From assembly GCF_000802965.1 (NCBI RefSeq), contig NZ_JSAK01000018.1:124001-188000 (forward strand): DNA of 64,000 bases, given 5' to 3'. The notes under the pieces were generated by a model that was not told where the DNA came from, did not search any database, and saw only the letters and a list, made by a program, of their open reading frames with translations. The stretch comes from Pseudomonas fluorescens (GTDB lineage: Bacteria; Pseudomonadota; Gammaproteobacteria; Pseudomonadales; Pseudomonadaceae). A program made the translations under genes and the position numbers. This document shows positions 50,220-57,902 of this stretch, piece by piece. How positions within the stretch are numbered: the stretch's first letter is position 1; each line of letters starts with the position of its first letter.

Positions 50220-51266
50220 TCACAACCGCGGCGCCGGCACTTGATCGAGTAGTTGCCGCAGTACTTGATCCACCTCCAGCCCTTCGATATCCAGCTCCGG
50301 CGCGATGCGCACGCGATGTCGCAGCACCGCCAGCGCGCAGCCCTTGATGTCATCCGGGATCACGAACTCTCCACCGCGCAGCAGCGCACGGGCCCGGGCA
50401 CATCGCACCAGCGCGATGGACGCCCGTGGGCCGGCGCCGAGAATCAGGCCCGGCCAGCTGCGGGTGGTGCGCGCGAGGCGCACGGCGTAATCGAGCACCT
50501 GGTCATCCAGCGGCAAATCACTGGCAATGCGCTGCAAGGCCAGCACGTCCTTGGCCTGCAACACGGTGCGCAGCGGCTGCACGTCGAGCATGTCGGCGCG
50601 GGTCGAGCGGCTGACCTGACGCACCATGTCCAGCTCTTGCTCGGCGTCGGGGTAGTCCATGCGCACCTTGAGCATGAAGCGATCCAGTTCGGCTTCCGGC
50701 AGCGGATAAGTGCCTTCCTGTTCGATGGGGTTTTGCGTGGCGAGCACCATGAAAGGCTGCGCGATGGGCAGGGCGCGACCTTCGAGGGTGACTTGTCGCT
50801 CCTGCATGGCTTCGAGCAGCGCCGCCTGGGTTTTCGCCGGGGCGCGGTTGATCTCGTCGGCCAGCAACAGATTGGTGAACAGCGGACCTTTTCGCAGGTT
50901 GAATTGTTCGGTCTGCAAGTCGTAAACGGCATGCCCCGTGACGTCGCTGGGCATCAGGTCCGGGGTGAACTGGATGCGGGCAAAGTCGCCACCGAAGCAG
51001 CGCGCCAATGCCCTCACCAGCAAGGTTTTACCCAGTCCCGGTACGCCCTCGAGTAACACGTGGCCACCGGCAATCAGGGCTGTCAAAACGTCGTCGATCA
51101 CGCCGTGCTGACCGATCACGGCTTTTTGCAACTCGGCACGAATCGCTTGGGCCAATTGGCTGGCTCGCTCGCGTTGCCGGGCGTCGTGTTCCTGTGTACC
51201 GGGCTCGGTCGGTTCGATCACGACTTCCGGAGCCTTGCTAACAGTTACATTGGATTTATCTTCCAT
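50220..51266 (-). CDS. MoxR-family AAA+ ATPase
   Basis: AAA+ chaperone-like ATPase of 348 residues. Walker A is EGVPGLGKTLLVRAL, Walker B NLLLADEINRAPAKTQAALL, and sensor 1 VLATQNPIEQEGTYPLPEAE. MoxR ATPases help mature or assemble protein complexes, often with a von Willebrand-type partner such as the DUF58 protein here. The N-terminal 40 residues are acidic. ATG at 51266. It is the last gene of the conserved block; accessory genes start beyond it. Confidence 0.92.
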   Translation of the reverse strand: MEDKSNVTVSKAPEVVIEPTEPGTQEHDARQRERASQLAQAIRAELQKAVIGQHGVIDDVLTALIAGGHVLLEGVPGLGKTLLVRALARCFGGDFARIQFTPDLMPSDVTGHAVYDLQTEQFNLRKGPLFTNLLLADEINRAPAKTQAALLEAMQERQVTLEGRALPIAQPFMVLATQNPIEQEGTYPLPEAELDRFMLKVRMDYPDAEQELDMVRQVSRSTRADMLDVQPLRTVLQAKDVLALQRIASDLPLDDQVLDYAVRLARTTRSWPGLILGAGPRASIALVRCARARALLRGGEFVIPDDIKGCALAVLRHRVRIAPELDIEGLEVDQVLRQLLDQVPAPRL

Positions 51267-51780
51267 AAATCAGTCACTTACCTAATCTAATTTTTTTCAC
51301 GTTTTTTGAACGAGTGGGACGAGGGAGAGACTGCCAATTTGCATCATTGCGAACCCTTGGCATCCCATCATTTGGTCGTTCGTCAGAGGTGGAGGTTAGT
51401 CCATGACGGTCAGAGGAGATGCGAACTCAGAATCGATTACGTCACCGAAGAAAATCAGGTCTGAGTGGTCGAGCTTTCGTCCATGAATTCGACATGGGGC
51501 GCTGGGGTTTGAACGAGTTGATCCTGTCGCAACGGATACAGCCCTTCACGACGGGCTGCAATCCGACATTATCCGTAAGTAAAGAAATGTTGTCTTTATG
51601 GTCGTTTTTTGCACTTAAAGGAAAGAATTCTTTACCTTGCTGCTGCGCTTTATTTGCCTCTCGCCTCAGGTAACACGCATCTCCGAGCTATCGAGCACTA
51701 TCTCCACTGCGCCGTAACACTCCAAGCGCTCTGGGTAAATGCTACATTGCGTCCGACCGTTTGCGATTTACGGAAACTAT
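51267..51780. other. Gene-poor transition into the accessory region
   Basis: About 510 bases with no supported gene. Reading frames at 51419-51673 and 51609-51842 have no good start sites or family signal. Base composition becomes AT-richer here than in the flanking backbone. Confidence 0.55.
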
Positions 51781-52145
51781 CTATCGAATTCCAGCGTCAC
51801 CAAAGTAAATACCCTTCGCGACCAGACCGAGATTTTCGGTGAGGTCCCAGTAATCCTTGTTGAACAAATTTTGAGTTCGCCGCTCCTGCTTGAGGTAAGC
51901 CAGCGTTTGGAAGAAGCAGTCCTCACACAGGTGAACTTCATAGCGCTCCCCATCATGATCAGTGCCATAGCCCCAGTGTGCTTGTAGGGTGCGCAACTGA
52001 TGCACGCTGAATCGCCCACGATTTCGTAGACACTTCCATGCCTTGAAATGAGGTTGGACACCATGACGGGCAGATAGCGGCCATTAGCTGCCGCTTGCGA
52101 ATCAAACACAACAATGGTCCAGTCTGCCAGACTTATTTGCCTCAT
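51781..52145 (-). pseudogene. Frameshifted zinc-ribbon gene
   Basis: Two overlapping frames read as one protein if one base is restored near 51992. The first part (MRQISLADWTIVVFDSQAAA up to SACISC) has an ATG at 52145 and ends in CISC. The second frame continues TLQAHWGYGTDHDGERYEVH to LCEDC and then FFQTLAYLKQERRTQNLFNK. The CxxC pair in each part would form a zinc ribbon in a product of about 121 residues. One deleted base (a C in a TGC-CGC run) explains the break. It could be a real mutation or a sequencing error. Confidence 0.65.
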
Positions 52146-52234
52146 TAGCTTCCACACAGCTTGCTAATGTCACGCGAGTCGGGATAGATCGCTTCAAAAC
52201 CTCAACTCATCATGTCTAGTCGCCAGGTCTATTT

Positions 52235-53050
52235 ATGCCGCTGAGCTTTCATAAAATGCACGCCAATGGCGATGATTTCGTTATCGTGGACTCGCGAAAC
52301 TCACCCAATCCAATCACAAGCAATTTGGCTCGGAGAATGGGAGATCGCAACCGAGGAATCGGCTTCAATCAACTCGCTGTGATGCTCGATTGCGATGATG
52401 CAGATGCGCGTTTGGTGTTCTGGAATGCGGATGGCTCACCGCTGGACGCTTGCGGCAGCGCAACGCGTGGGGCGGCAGATATGCTGATGCGCGAATCCAA
52501 TATGACTTCGGTAGCACTGCGAACCAACCGTCGCCTACTGACTTGCGAACGTACTTCAACCGGCGCTATTTCCGTCAATATGGGAAAGCCGCTTTTCAAC
52601 TGGTCGGATATTCCTCTGGCTCTTGAAATGGATACATCAGTGTTGCCACTTGCCGGTGCACCAACAGCATGCAGCATGGGAAATCCGCACTGCACCTACT
52701 TTGTGGATGACCTGACAGCCGTTGAAATAGCGACGATTGGACCAGCAATTGAAACCAACCCCTTGTTTCCCCTGAGGACGAACGTGCATTTCGTCCGGAT
52801 CATTGACCGAGCGCGCATTCGGTTGCGTATTTGGGAGCGCGGTGGGGGTATTCCGTTGGGTTCAGGCTCCTGCTCTTGTGGCGCCGCCGTTAATGGAATT
52901 CGTCGTGGCTTGTTAGACAGTTGCGTTGAGGTTGAATGTGACGGCGGAGCTGTGACGGTTCAATGGGATGGCGTGGGACCGGTCTTTCTCACCGGGCCGG
53001 TGGAGACGATTTATTCCGGAACAATCATGGATACTGTGTTGAAAGTTTGA
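52235..53050 (+). CDS. DapF-like epimerase-fold protein with Cys/Ser catalytic pair
   Basis: Diaminopimelate-epimerase fold protein of 271 residues, divergent from the housekeeping DapF. The start of the fold is kept (FHKMHANGDDFVIVDSRN). The first catalytic Cys is present in FWNADGSPLDACGSATRG (Cys73 in H. influenzae numbering). The second, Cys217 in ERGAGETQACGSGAC, aligns without gaps to Ser in ERGGGIPLGSGSCSC. The usual Asn of MHGLGNDF is Asp, and CGNG is CGSA. A conserved MGNPHC segment remains. The protein may therefore act on another substrate or by a different mechanism; it should not be counted as a lysine-pathway DapF. Ribosome-binding site CAGGT 9 bases before the ATG. Confidence 0.72.
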   Translation: MPLSFHKMHANGDDFVIVDSRNSPNPITSNLARRMGDRNRGIGFNQLAVMLDCDDADARLVFWNADGSPLDACGSATRGAADMLMRESNMTSVALRTNRRLLTCERTSTGAISVNMGKPLFNWSDIPLALEMDTSVLPLAGAPTACSMGNPHCTYFVDDLTAVEIATIGPAIETNPLFPLRTNVHFVRIIDRARIRLRIWERGGGIPLGSGSCSCGAAVNGIRRGLLDSCVEVECDGGAVTVQWDGVGPVFLTGPVETIYSGTIMDTVLKV

Positions 53051-53232
53051 TTTTAGACAGGCCAGCATTAAGGGCTGCAATGGGTCGACCTCTGCCGGTC
53101 ATAGCCTAGGGACGTACAGGTCAAATTCGGTCCAAAGGACTGTCAAGTCGAATCCAAATAGGTGGGTAGATCTGGGAAAGGCAACGGCGCGATGAGCTAG
53201 GCTTCCGGCACCATTACTCAAGGACGACCGTC

Positions 53233-53451
53233 ATGCCCGATAACTCAGATTGCAAGATCGCCACAGCGGACGCTCTGACATTGCTCCTCCACAACCAGCA
53301 CGCCCTATGTGCAGCGATAGAAGAAATAACCAAGTGGCTGTCAGAAAATGGGGTAGGCAGTGTCGCCGCTAATGCGATATCCGCAATGGAAACGCTGGAC
53401 ACAAATGCTCAAGCCATCACAGATTCCATTATGAGGGTACGCCAATCTTAG
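53233..53451 (+). CDS. Small helical protein, paralogue of 55105-55314
   Basis: Unknown function, 72 residues, mostly helical. Residues 17-60 (LLLHNQHALCAAIEEITKWL and following) align with the other small protein in this region: an aliphatic start, an N-Q/N-E-N-Q segment, A-A-I-x-E, W, and A-x-x-T-L-D/D-T. AAGGA is 9 bases before the ATG at 53233. The pair lies on either side of the integrase and ABM genes. Confidence 0.6.
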   Translation: MPDNSDCKIATADALTLLLHNQHALCAAIEEITKWLSENGVGSVAANAISAMETLDTNAQAITDSIMRVRQS

Positions 53452-53569
53452 ATCACTCAGTGAGGTCCAGGACTGCCCTCTGATTTGAATGGCCACCTGA
53501 CTTTGTAGACACAATTGACTGGTAGAGGGACGGATAGCGACGGTCTGGCACGACCGTCGCAGTGAATGG

Positions 53570-54190
53570 TCAGACCTCCGTCTGCTCCGCCATTTCCAAA
53601 GCATCATCGACTTCGATTCCCAAGTACCTAACAGTGCTTTCAAGCTTCGTATGACCAAGCAGGAGTTGAACCGCTCTCAGGTTCTTCGTCCTACGATAGA
53701 TCAACGAAGCCTTGGTTCTCCGTAGCGTGTGAGTACCATACATGGTTGGGTCAAGGCCAATGGTTGTCACCCACGCTTTGACTATTCGAGCGTATTGCCT
53801 GGTGGATAAATGCTCTGAAGCGTGCAACCGGCTCGGGAACAAGAAATCCTCACTCCGGAGACGCGCCTGGCGCATCCACGCTTCCAGAACCGTTCGGGTC
53901 TGTTCAGTAATTTCAAATTGCACTGGGTGTTGAGTTTTCTGCTGCATCACGATGGCCCGTGACGATACATGCTCCCCATGGGCAATGTCTCGGACTCGCA
54001 ATTTGGTTAAGTCACAGGCACGCAGCTTGCTATCGATGGCCAAGTTGAACAGCGCCAAATCACGCGTCTTCTCAGCCAGCTGAAGTCTTACGCGGATAGC
54101 CCAGATATCTCTGACTCGGAGCGGGGCTTTCTGACCGACAAGCTTTCCCTTGTTCCAAGGCTGATGGCGGTATCTAGCAACAGTGTTCAT
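53570..54190 (-). CDS. Short tyrosine recombinase/integrase
   Basis: Site-specific recombinase of 206 residues. The catalytic set is visible: Arg in DSKLRACDLTKL, Lys in QQKTQHPVQFE, HxxR in YGTHTLRRTKAS, His in LLGHTKLESTVRY, and the nucleophile Tyr in RYLGIE. The N-terminal core-binding domain of phage integrases is missing, so it is a stand-alone catalytic domain of the kind found widely as orphans in Pseudomonas. No matching att sites are recognised. The ATG at 54190 lacks an obvious ribosome-binding site. Confidence 0.82.
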   Translation of the reverse strand: MNTVARYRHQPWNKGKLVGQKAPLRVRDIWAIRVRLQLAEKTRDLALFNLAIDSKLRACDLTKLRVRDIAHGEHVSSRAIVMQQKTQHPVQFEITEQTRTVLEAWMRQARLRSEDFLFPSRLHASEHLSTRQYARIVKAWVTTIGLDPTMYGTHTLRRTKASLIYRRTKNLRAVQLLLGHTKLESTVRYLGIEVDDALEMAEQTEV

Positions 54191-54317
54191 GGCTCGTCCT
54201 CCACGTTCAGGGAAGACAAGGGTGGATCAGTCACAATGGCTGGTGGTGGCTATCAGACCCATAGCTGCCTGTCAGCAAAGGCATAAATCGACCCATTGCA
54301 GCCGCTCGATGGAAGGG

Positions 54318-54647
54318 TTAGGTAGCTGTTGCAATTGGCCATTTCTCGCCAAGCTTGGAGTCGCCATAGATTTTGATGACCTCAGAAATGATGACTTGAT
54401 AACCGGCAAGCCAATTTTCCTGAGCCGCCTTTGCCTCAAGGTGACGGGGATGCTCAACCAATTTCTGAAGGGCTTCGAGAGAGCTCCAGTAGTACACATT
54501 GGAGAAGAGACCAGTCTGTGAATTCTCCCAAGCCTCTTCGCCAAGGTAACCGGGGATCGACTTTGCGATAGCAGCAATTTCCTGGTCCAGTCGGTGAAAG
54601 GCTTCATCAAACTGTTTTTTGGCAAAGATGAACGTTGAAGAGTACAT
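54318..54647 (-). CDS. Antibiotic biosynthesis monooxygenase-like protein
   Basis: ABM-fold protein of 109 residues (MYSSTFIFAKKQFDEAFHRL, GYLGEEAWENSQTGLFSNVY, YYWSSLEALQKLVEHPRHLE). The fold is typical of cofactor-free oxygenases and heme degraders; the substrate is unknown. AAGGAG is 9 bases before the ATG at 54647. A deleted copy of this gene lies at 56823-56908. Confidence 0.78.
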   Translation of the reverse strand: MYSSTFIFAKKQFDEAFHRLDQEIAAIAKSIPGYLGEEAWENSQTGLFSNVYYWSSLEALQKLVEHPRHLEAKAAQENWLAGYQVIISEVIKIYGDSKLGEKWPIATAT

Positions 54648-54812
54648 AGGCTTTGCTCCTTTCGCGGCGTTTACTTATTGCACTGACCGTGCCAGGGTAT
54701 GCCTCAAACCTATGCTAGCTGGGTTGGCTAATTCGCAGTAGTGAATTGCTGGCACATCGCTGGTAATCTCGCCACCACGTTCGCCAATCATTAAGGGATG
54801 GAGGCGAAAATA

Positions 54813-54852
54813 GAAGCCCTGAAGTCGCGAACCTTCGGGGCTTCGCTTTTTC
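54813..54852. terminator. Hairpin with T-run, possible terminator
   Basis: Stem GAAGCCCTGAAG/CTTCGGGGCTTC (one mismatch) with an 8-base loop, followed by GCTTTTTC. No gene immediately precedes it on the plus strand, so its source transcript is unclear. Confidence 0.7.
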
Positions 54853-54903
54853 TGTCAGTGCTACGCTGAGCAATACAGGTCATCCACAGAAGGAACTGTT
54901 GAA

Positions 54904-55002
54904 ATGGAAATCGAAATACTAGATTACCCGCTTGTATTGGCACTGCTTTTCATCGCTGGAATGACGTGGATCGCTGTTAAGGTTCTTATAGTGCATCCAT
55001 GA
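54904..55002 (+). CDS. Possible small membrane protein (32 residues)
   Basis: ATG with AAGGA about 9 bases before it. The product is one hydrophobic helix with charged ends (YPLVLALLFIAGMTWIAVKV). Small helical membrane proteins of this size are often real, but there is no homology evidence here. Confidence 0.4.
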   Translation: MEIEILDYPLVLALLFIAGMTWIAVKVLIVHP

Positions 55003-55104
55003 CCAGAATACTGTCTGAGTCAGTTGAACCACGCTCCCAGGCACCCGCGACCGATCACCATCGCTCCTTCGCTGCTACGATGAAATCTCTTTGGATAATT
55101 CACG

Positions 55105-55314
55105 ATGCCCAATTCTGACCTACTTCCTTCCCTACTTTTCAAGATCAACGAAAACCAGCTGGCCCTGGAAGCCGCCATCATGGAGTTATCGAATTGGGTC
55201 GAGCAGCGGGGCGGGGCGGAGGTCGCTGAGAATGTTCGCGGCGCCTTGGACACCATTGATAAAAACGAAGAGTTCATCAAGCTGACGCTTGCCGTGTTGA
55301 TGACCCCAGAATGA
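55105..55314 (+). CDS. Small helical protein, paralogue of 53233-53451
   Basis: Unknown function, 69 residues (LLFKINENQLALEAAIMELS, then NWVEQRGGAEVAENVRGALD). It shares the helix pattern of the 53233 protein over about 45 residues, including the AAI-x-E/W core and a D-T-I/L-D/D-T turn. The two are probably duplicates. GGAT lies 10 bases before the ATG at 55105. It is followed 13 bases later by another short frame. Confidence 0.58.
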   Translation: MPNSDLLPSLLFKINENQLALEAAIMELSNWVEQRGGAEVAENVRGALDTIDKNEEFIKLTLAVLMTPE

Positions 55315-55327
55315 CTCGATCAGCCAG

Positions 55328-55465
55328 ATGCCATCGCACAAAACACCTATTAATACCGAGACTGCTCACGCCACCAATAACTGCTTCGGCCTGATTGGTC
55401 AGATGATTTGCAACGCCGTGTTGATAAGACACAACCCCGCGGCATTACAGGGTTTCTATAGTTAG
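55328..55465 (+). CDS. Possible small ORF (45 residues)
   Basis: Short frame directly after the 55105 gene (MPSHKTPINTETAHATNNCF, then GLIGQMICNAVLIRHNPAAL). No clear ribosome-binding site and no recognised family. It could be translated by coupling to the gene before it. Confidence 0.3.
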   Translation: MPSHKTPINTETAHATNNCFGLIGQMICNAVLIRHNPAALQGFYS

Positions 55466-55499
55466 TTGCGGCGGAAAAGTGCTTTCCTCATTGGCTGCT

Positions 55500-56573
55500 C
55501 TACTGGGTGGGCGCGTCAGGAGTGAAGAAGAAGGCCAGGCCAAGGATCAGGTACACGGCGAGCAGCTGCACGCCCTTGAGCCAGTCCGAACGACCATCGC
55601 CCGCTATCTGGCCGGTGATCAGCACCGCTAATAGGACGCTCAATACCAAACCGCCGGAAAAAGCCAGGCCCATGGGCAAGGGCCCAATGAAAAGGCTGGC
55701 TAGTACCAGAATTGGAGCGACCAACAGGGCCACCTGGACGCTTGAGCCGATGGCGATCGACAGTGCCAGGTCCATGCGGTTCTTCATGGCGGCCGTGACG
55801 GCCGAGGCATGCTCGGCCGCATTGCCAAGGATTGCCACAACGAACACACCGACAAAGAGGTTGCTGAGGCCGAGCTGGTGTGCACTTGGCTCGATGGCGC
55901 CCACCAGGATCTCGCTGATCCAGGCGATTAGCATGGTGGCCACTCCAAGCACCGACACAGCCTTCCCCGTTGACCAGGGCGGCGGCTGATCCGGGCTCTG
56001 CTCGCTGCTGGCGGTACCGGAAAACAGGCTTTTGTGAGTAATCAGCGAATACACCAGGAACAGACCGTATACCAACAGCAAAATCAGCGAGATGTACAGG
56101 CTCAATGACTGTAGGCCTTGCGGGTTTCGGGGCGTGATGACGGCGTTGTAGGCGGCCGGCAGAATGAGGGCGATGGTGGCCAGGGTCAGCAGGGTAGCCT
56201 GGGAGCGAGCGCCCGAAATGTTGTACTGCTGTTCGCGGTGACGGAGCCCGCCAGCCAGCATGGCGAGGCCCAGCACCAGCAGGATGTTGCCGACGATAGA
56301 TCCGACGATGGATGCCTTCACCACGTCGTGGAGACCCGCGCGCAATGCGCTCAGGCCAATGATCAGCTCTGTGGCGTTGCCGAAAGTTGCATTGAGCAAC
56401 CCGCCCACGCCCTCTCCGGAGCGTTCCGCCAATTGTTCGGTAGCACGTCCCAGCCAGCCCGCAAGCGGTACGATGGCTAATGCTGCCATCAGGAAGACCG
56501 CCAAGTGGAGGTCCGCAGTGACATATTCCAAGACAATTGCAATGGGAACGAAGACAAGCATCCAGTTGAGCAT
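55500..56573 (-). CDS. Calcium/proton antiporter, CaCA family (ChaA/Cax-like)
   Basis: Inner-membrane cation antiporter of 357 residues with about 11 helices. The two alpha-repeat motifs are visible: GNATELIIG near residue 65 and GNAAEHASAV near 245, each giving the acidic cation-binding residue. CAX proteins move Ca2+ or similar cations against protons. GAGGAAG stands 7 bases before the ATG at 56573. A longer upstream frame has no good start. It is isolated, without an adjacent regulator. Confidence 0.88.
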   Translation of the reverse strand: MLNWMLVFVPIAIVLEYVTADLHLAVFLMAALAIVPLAGWLGRATEQLAERSGEGVGGLLNATFGNATELIIGLSALRAGLHDVVKASIVGSIVGNILLVLGLAMLAGGLRHREQQYNISGARSQATLLTLATIALILPAAYNAVITPRNPQGLQSLSLYISLILLLVYGLFLVYSLITHKSLFSGTASSEQSPDQPPPWSTGKAVSVLGVATMLIAWISEILVGAIEPSAHQLGLSNLFVGVFVVAILGNAAEHASAVTAAMKNRMDLALSIAIGSSVQVALLVAPILVLASLFIGPLPMGLAFSGGLVLSVLLAVLITGQIAGDGRSDWLKGVQLLAVYLILGLAFFFTPDAPTQ

Positions 56574-56779
56574 TTGTGTCTTCCTCGCGTTGATACGCAG
56601 CCACCTAAGGGAATCGTAGGTCTCGCAAGAATGGTCTGCACTCCTTGTCTCGTCTAAAAACCAGGCGGCCAAGAAAACAGGAGTTGACTTAAAAATGGAG
56701 CAACCACCCACCATTCAGCCGATCTGTGGCGTCGACCGGTTGAATCCACAACTCATTGCGGAGGATGACTGTCGTAACC

Positions 56780-56807
56780 GACATACCCCGGCTTGCCGGG
56801 GTATGTC
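56780..56807. other. Perfect 28-base palindrome
   Basis: GACATACCCCGGC and its exact complement GCCGGGGTATGTC around a TT loop. No T-run follows on either strand, so it is not an obvious terminator. Confidence 0.7.
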
Positions 56808-56822
56808 AGGTAGATGGAAGGG

Positions 56823-56908
56823 TTAGGTAGCTGTGATCCAATAGTACCCATTGGAGAAAAGACCAGTTTGTGGATTCTTCCAAGCCTCTTTCCAAGGTAG
56901 CCGGGTCT
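56823..56908 (-). pseudogene. Relic of the ABM monooxygenase gene
   Basis: Reading minus from 56908, KEAWKNPQTGLFSNGYYWI-TAT-stop matches EEAWENSQTGLFSNVYYW and the TAT C-terminus of the gene at 54318-54647, with the middle third deleted. The last 22 bases at 56813-56834 (GATGGAAGGGTTAGGTAGCT plus GT) are identical to 54308-54329. It is a partial copy left by duplication and deletion. Confidence 0.82.
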
Positions 56909-56948
56909 AGTTGGGTTGGTTGTAGTCGGTCTGCAATTAACGATGACG

Positions 56949-57854
56949 TTAGGGTAATGCGTAGGCCCGGAACAGTTTTTTCATCGTCTCGTTGATCCCG
57001 CCTAGGTACTTGTCGTAACCCTGCTCGATGGCGCCTGAGCGATATGCCTCGCTCAGGGCCATGTCGACCAGGAGGCGGAAATCTTCGTCTCCACGCTCGA
57101 CGATCATCGCCACCGGGGTGTACTCGAAGATGCGGTCCAGGACCATCAGGTCGTTGTTGGCATCGCCTTTGGCGACCTGGTTTTTCAGCAGCATGCGCTC
57201 GGCGAAGAAAGCATCAGCCTTGCGTGCTGCCACCAGTTTGGCGCCTTCGTCGGTGTTGGCGACGGTCACCAGGGAAGCGATCACGCCGAGCATGCGCATC
57301 CGTTCGCGAATCCAGTCCTCGGTCACGCCGCCCTCGATGGTGGCGTAGGTCTGGTTGGACAGGCCTCGGTTGATCGTAGCGCGCCAGGTCGGGCCGGGGT
57401 TGGCCTCCCTGCCGTTGAGTGCGTTGAGCAAAGGTTCGGCGGCATCCTTGCGTACCAGTACGGAGAGGCCGGCGGTATACACCGGAATCGAGTAGCTGAT
57501 GGTCTTGCGCCGTTCGAGGGTGGGCGGGGTCGGCGTGCACAGGATGTCGACCGTGCCCAGTTTCACCGCGCTGGTTTCTTCGGAAACCGTCACGGGCTGG
57601 TAACGCACCTGCAGGTTGGGCAGGTTGAGTTCAGTCTTGAGTTTGTCGGCGATCTTCAGGCACAGGTCGATGCCATAGCCGCTGGCTTTATCGCCTTGCT
57701 GCACGCTGAAGGGCGACAGGTCCGGGACATAACCCAGAGTGAAAGTATTGCTGGTGCGTACGCGCTCCAGGGTGTTGGCACTCGCCACGATCGGCAGCGC
57801 GGTGAACACCAGGGCGAGCAGCAGGCGAGTGGTTTTTTCGAATGGTACGTTCAT
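56949..57854 (-). CDS. Amino-acid-type ABC substrate-binding protein (SBP family 3)
   Basis: Periplasmic binding protein of 301 residues with a Sec signal (TTRLLLALVFTALPIVASAN). The core LGYVPDLSPFSVQQGDKASG, GYGIDLCLKIADKL and VKLGTVDILCTPTPPTLERR is typical of family 3 amino-acid binding proteins. No permease or ATPase gene is next to it. It lies 48 bases after potE on the same strand and is the last gene of the decarboxylase operon, so it may deliver ornithine or lysine, or act as a sensor input. Confidence 0.83.
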   Translation of the reverse strand: MNVPFEKTTRLLLALVFTALPIVASANTLERVRTSNTFTLGYVPDLSPFSVQQGDKASGYGIDLCLKIADKLKTELNLPNLQVRYQPVTVSEETSAVKLGTVDILCTPTPPTLERRKTISYSIPVYTAGLSVLVRKDAAEPLLNALNGREANPGPTWRATINRGLSNQTYATIEGGVTEDWIRERMRMLGVIASLVTVANTDEGAKLVAARKADAFFAERMLLKNQVAKGDANNDLMVLDRIFEYTPVAMIVERGDEDFRLLVDMALSEAYRSGAIEQGYDKYLGGINETMKKLFRAYALP

Positions 57855-57902
57855 GTCCGGTTTCCCCGTGTACAGAGGTCTGTGCAGTCGTGATTGCCAT
57901 GC

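Larger units (their letters stand above)
56574..56948. other. Intergenic region with hairpin and gene relic
   Basis: About 375 bases between the antiporter start and the binding-protein stop. It holds a perfect 28-base palindrome (56780-56807) and a relic of the ABM gene (56823-56908). Otherwise nothing is supported. Confidence 0.6.

Noticed and set aside
51419..51842. Possible genes in the gap after the MoxR gene
   Set aside because: Frames lack good start sites and do not resemble any protein family; composition alone does not support them.
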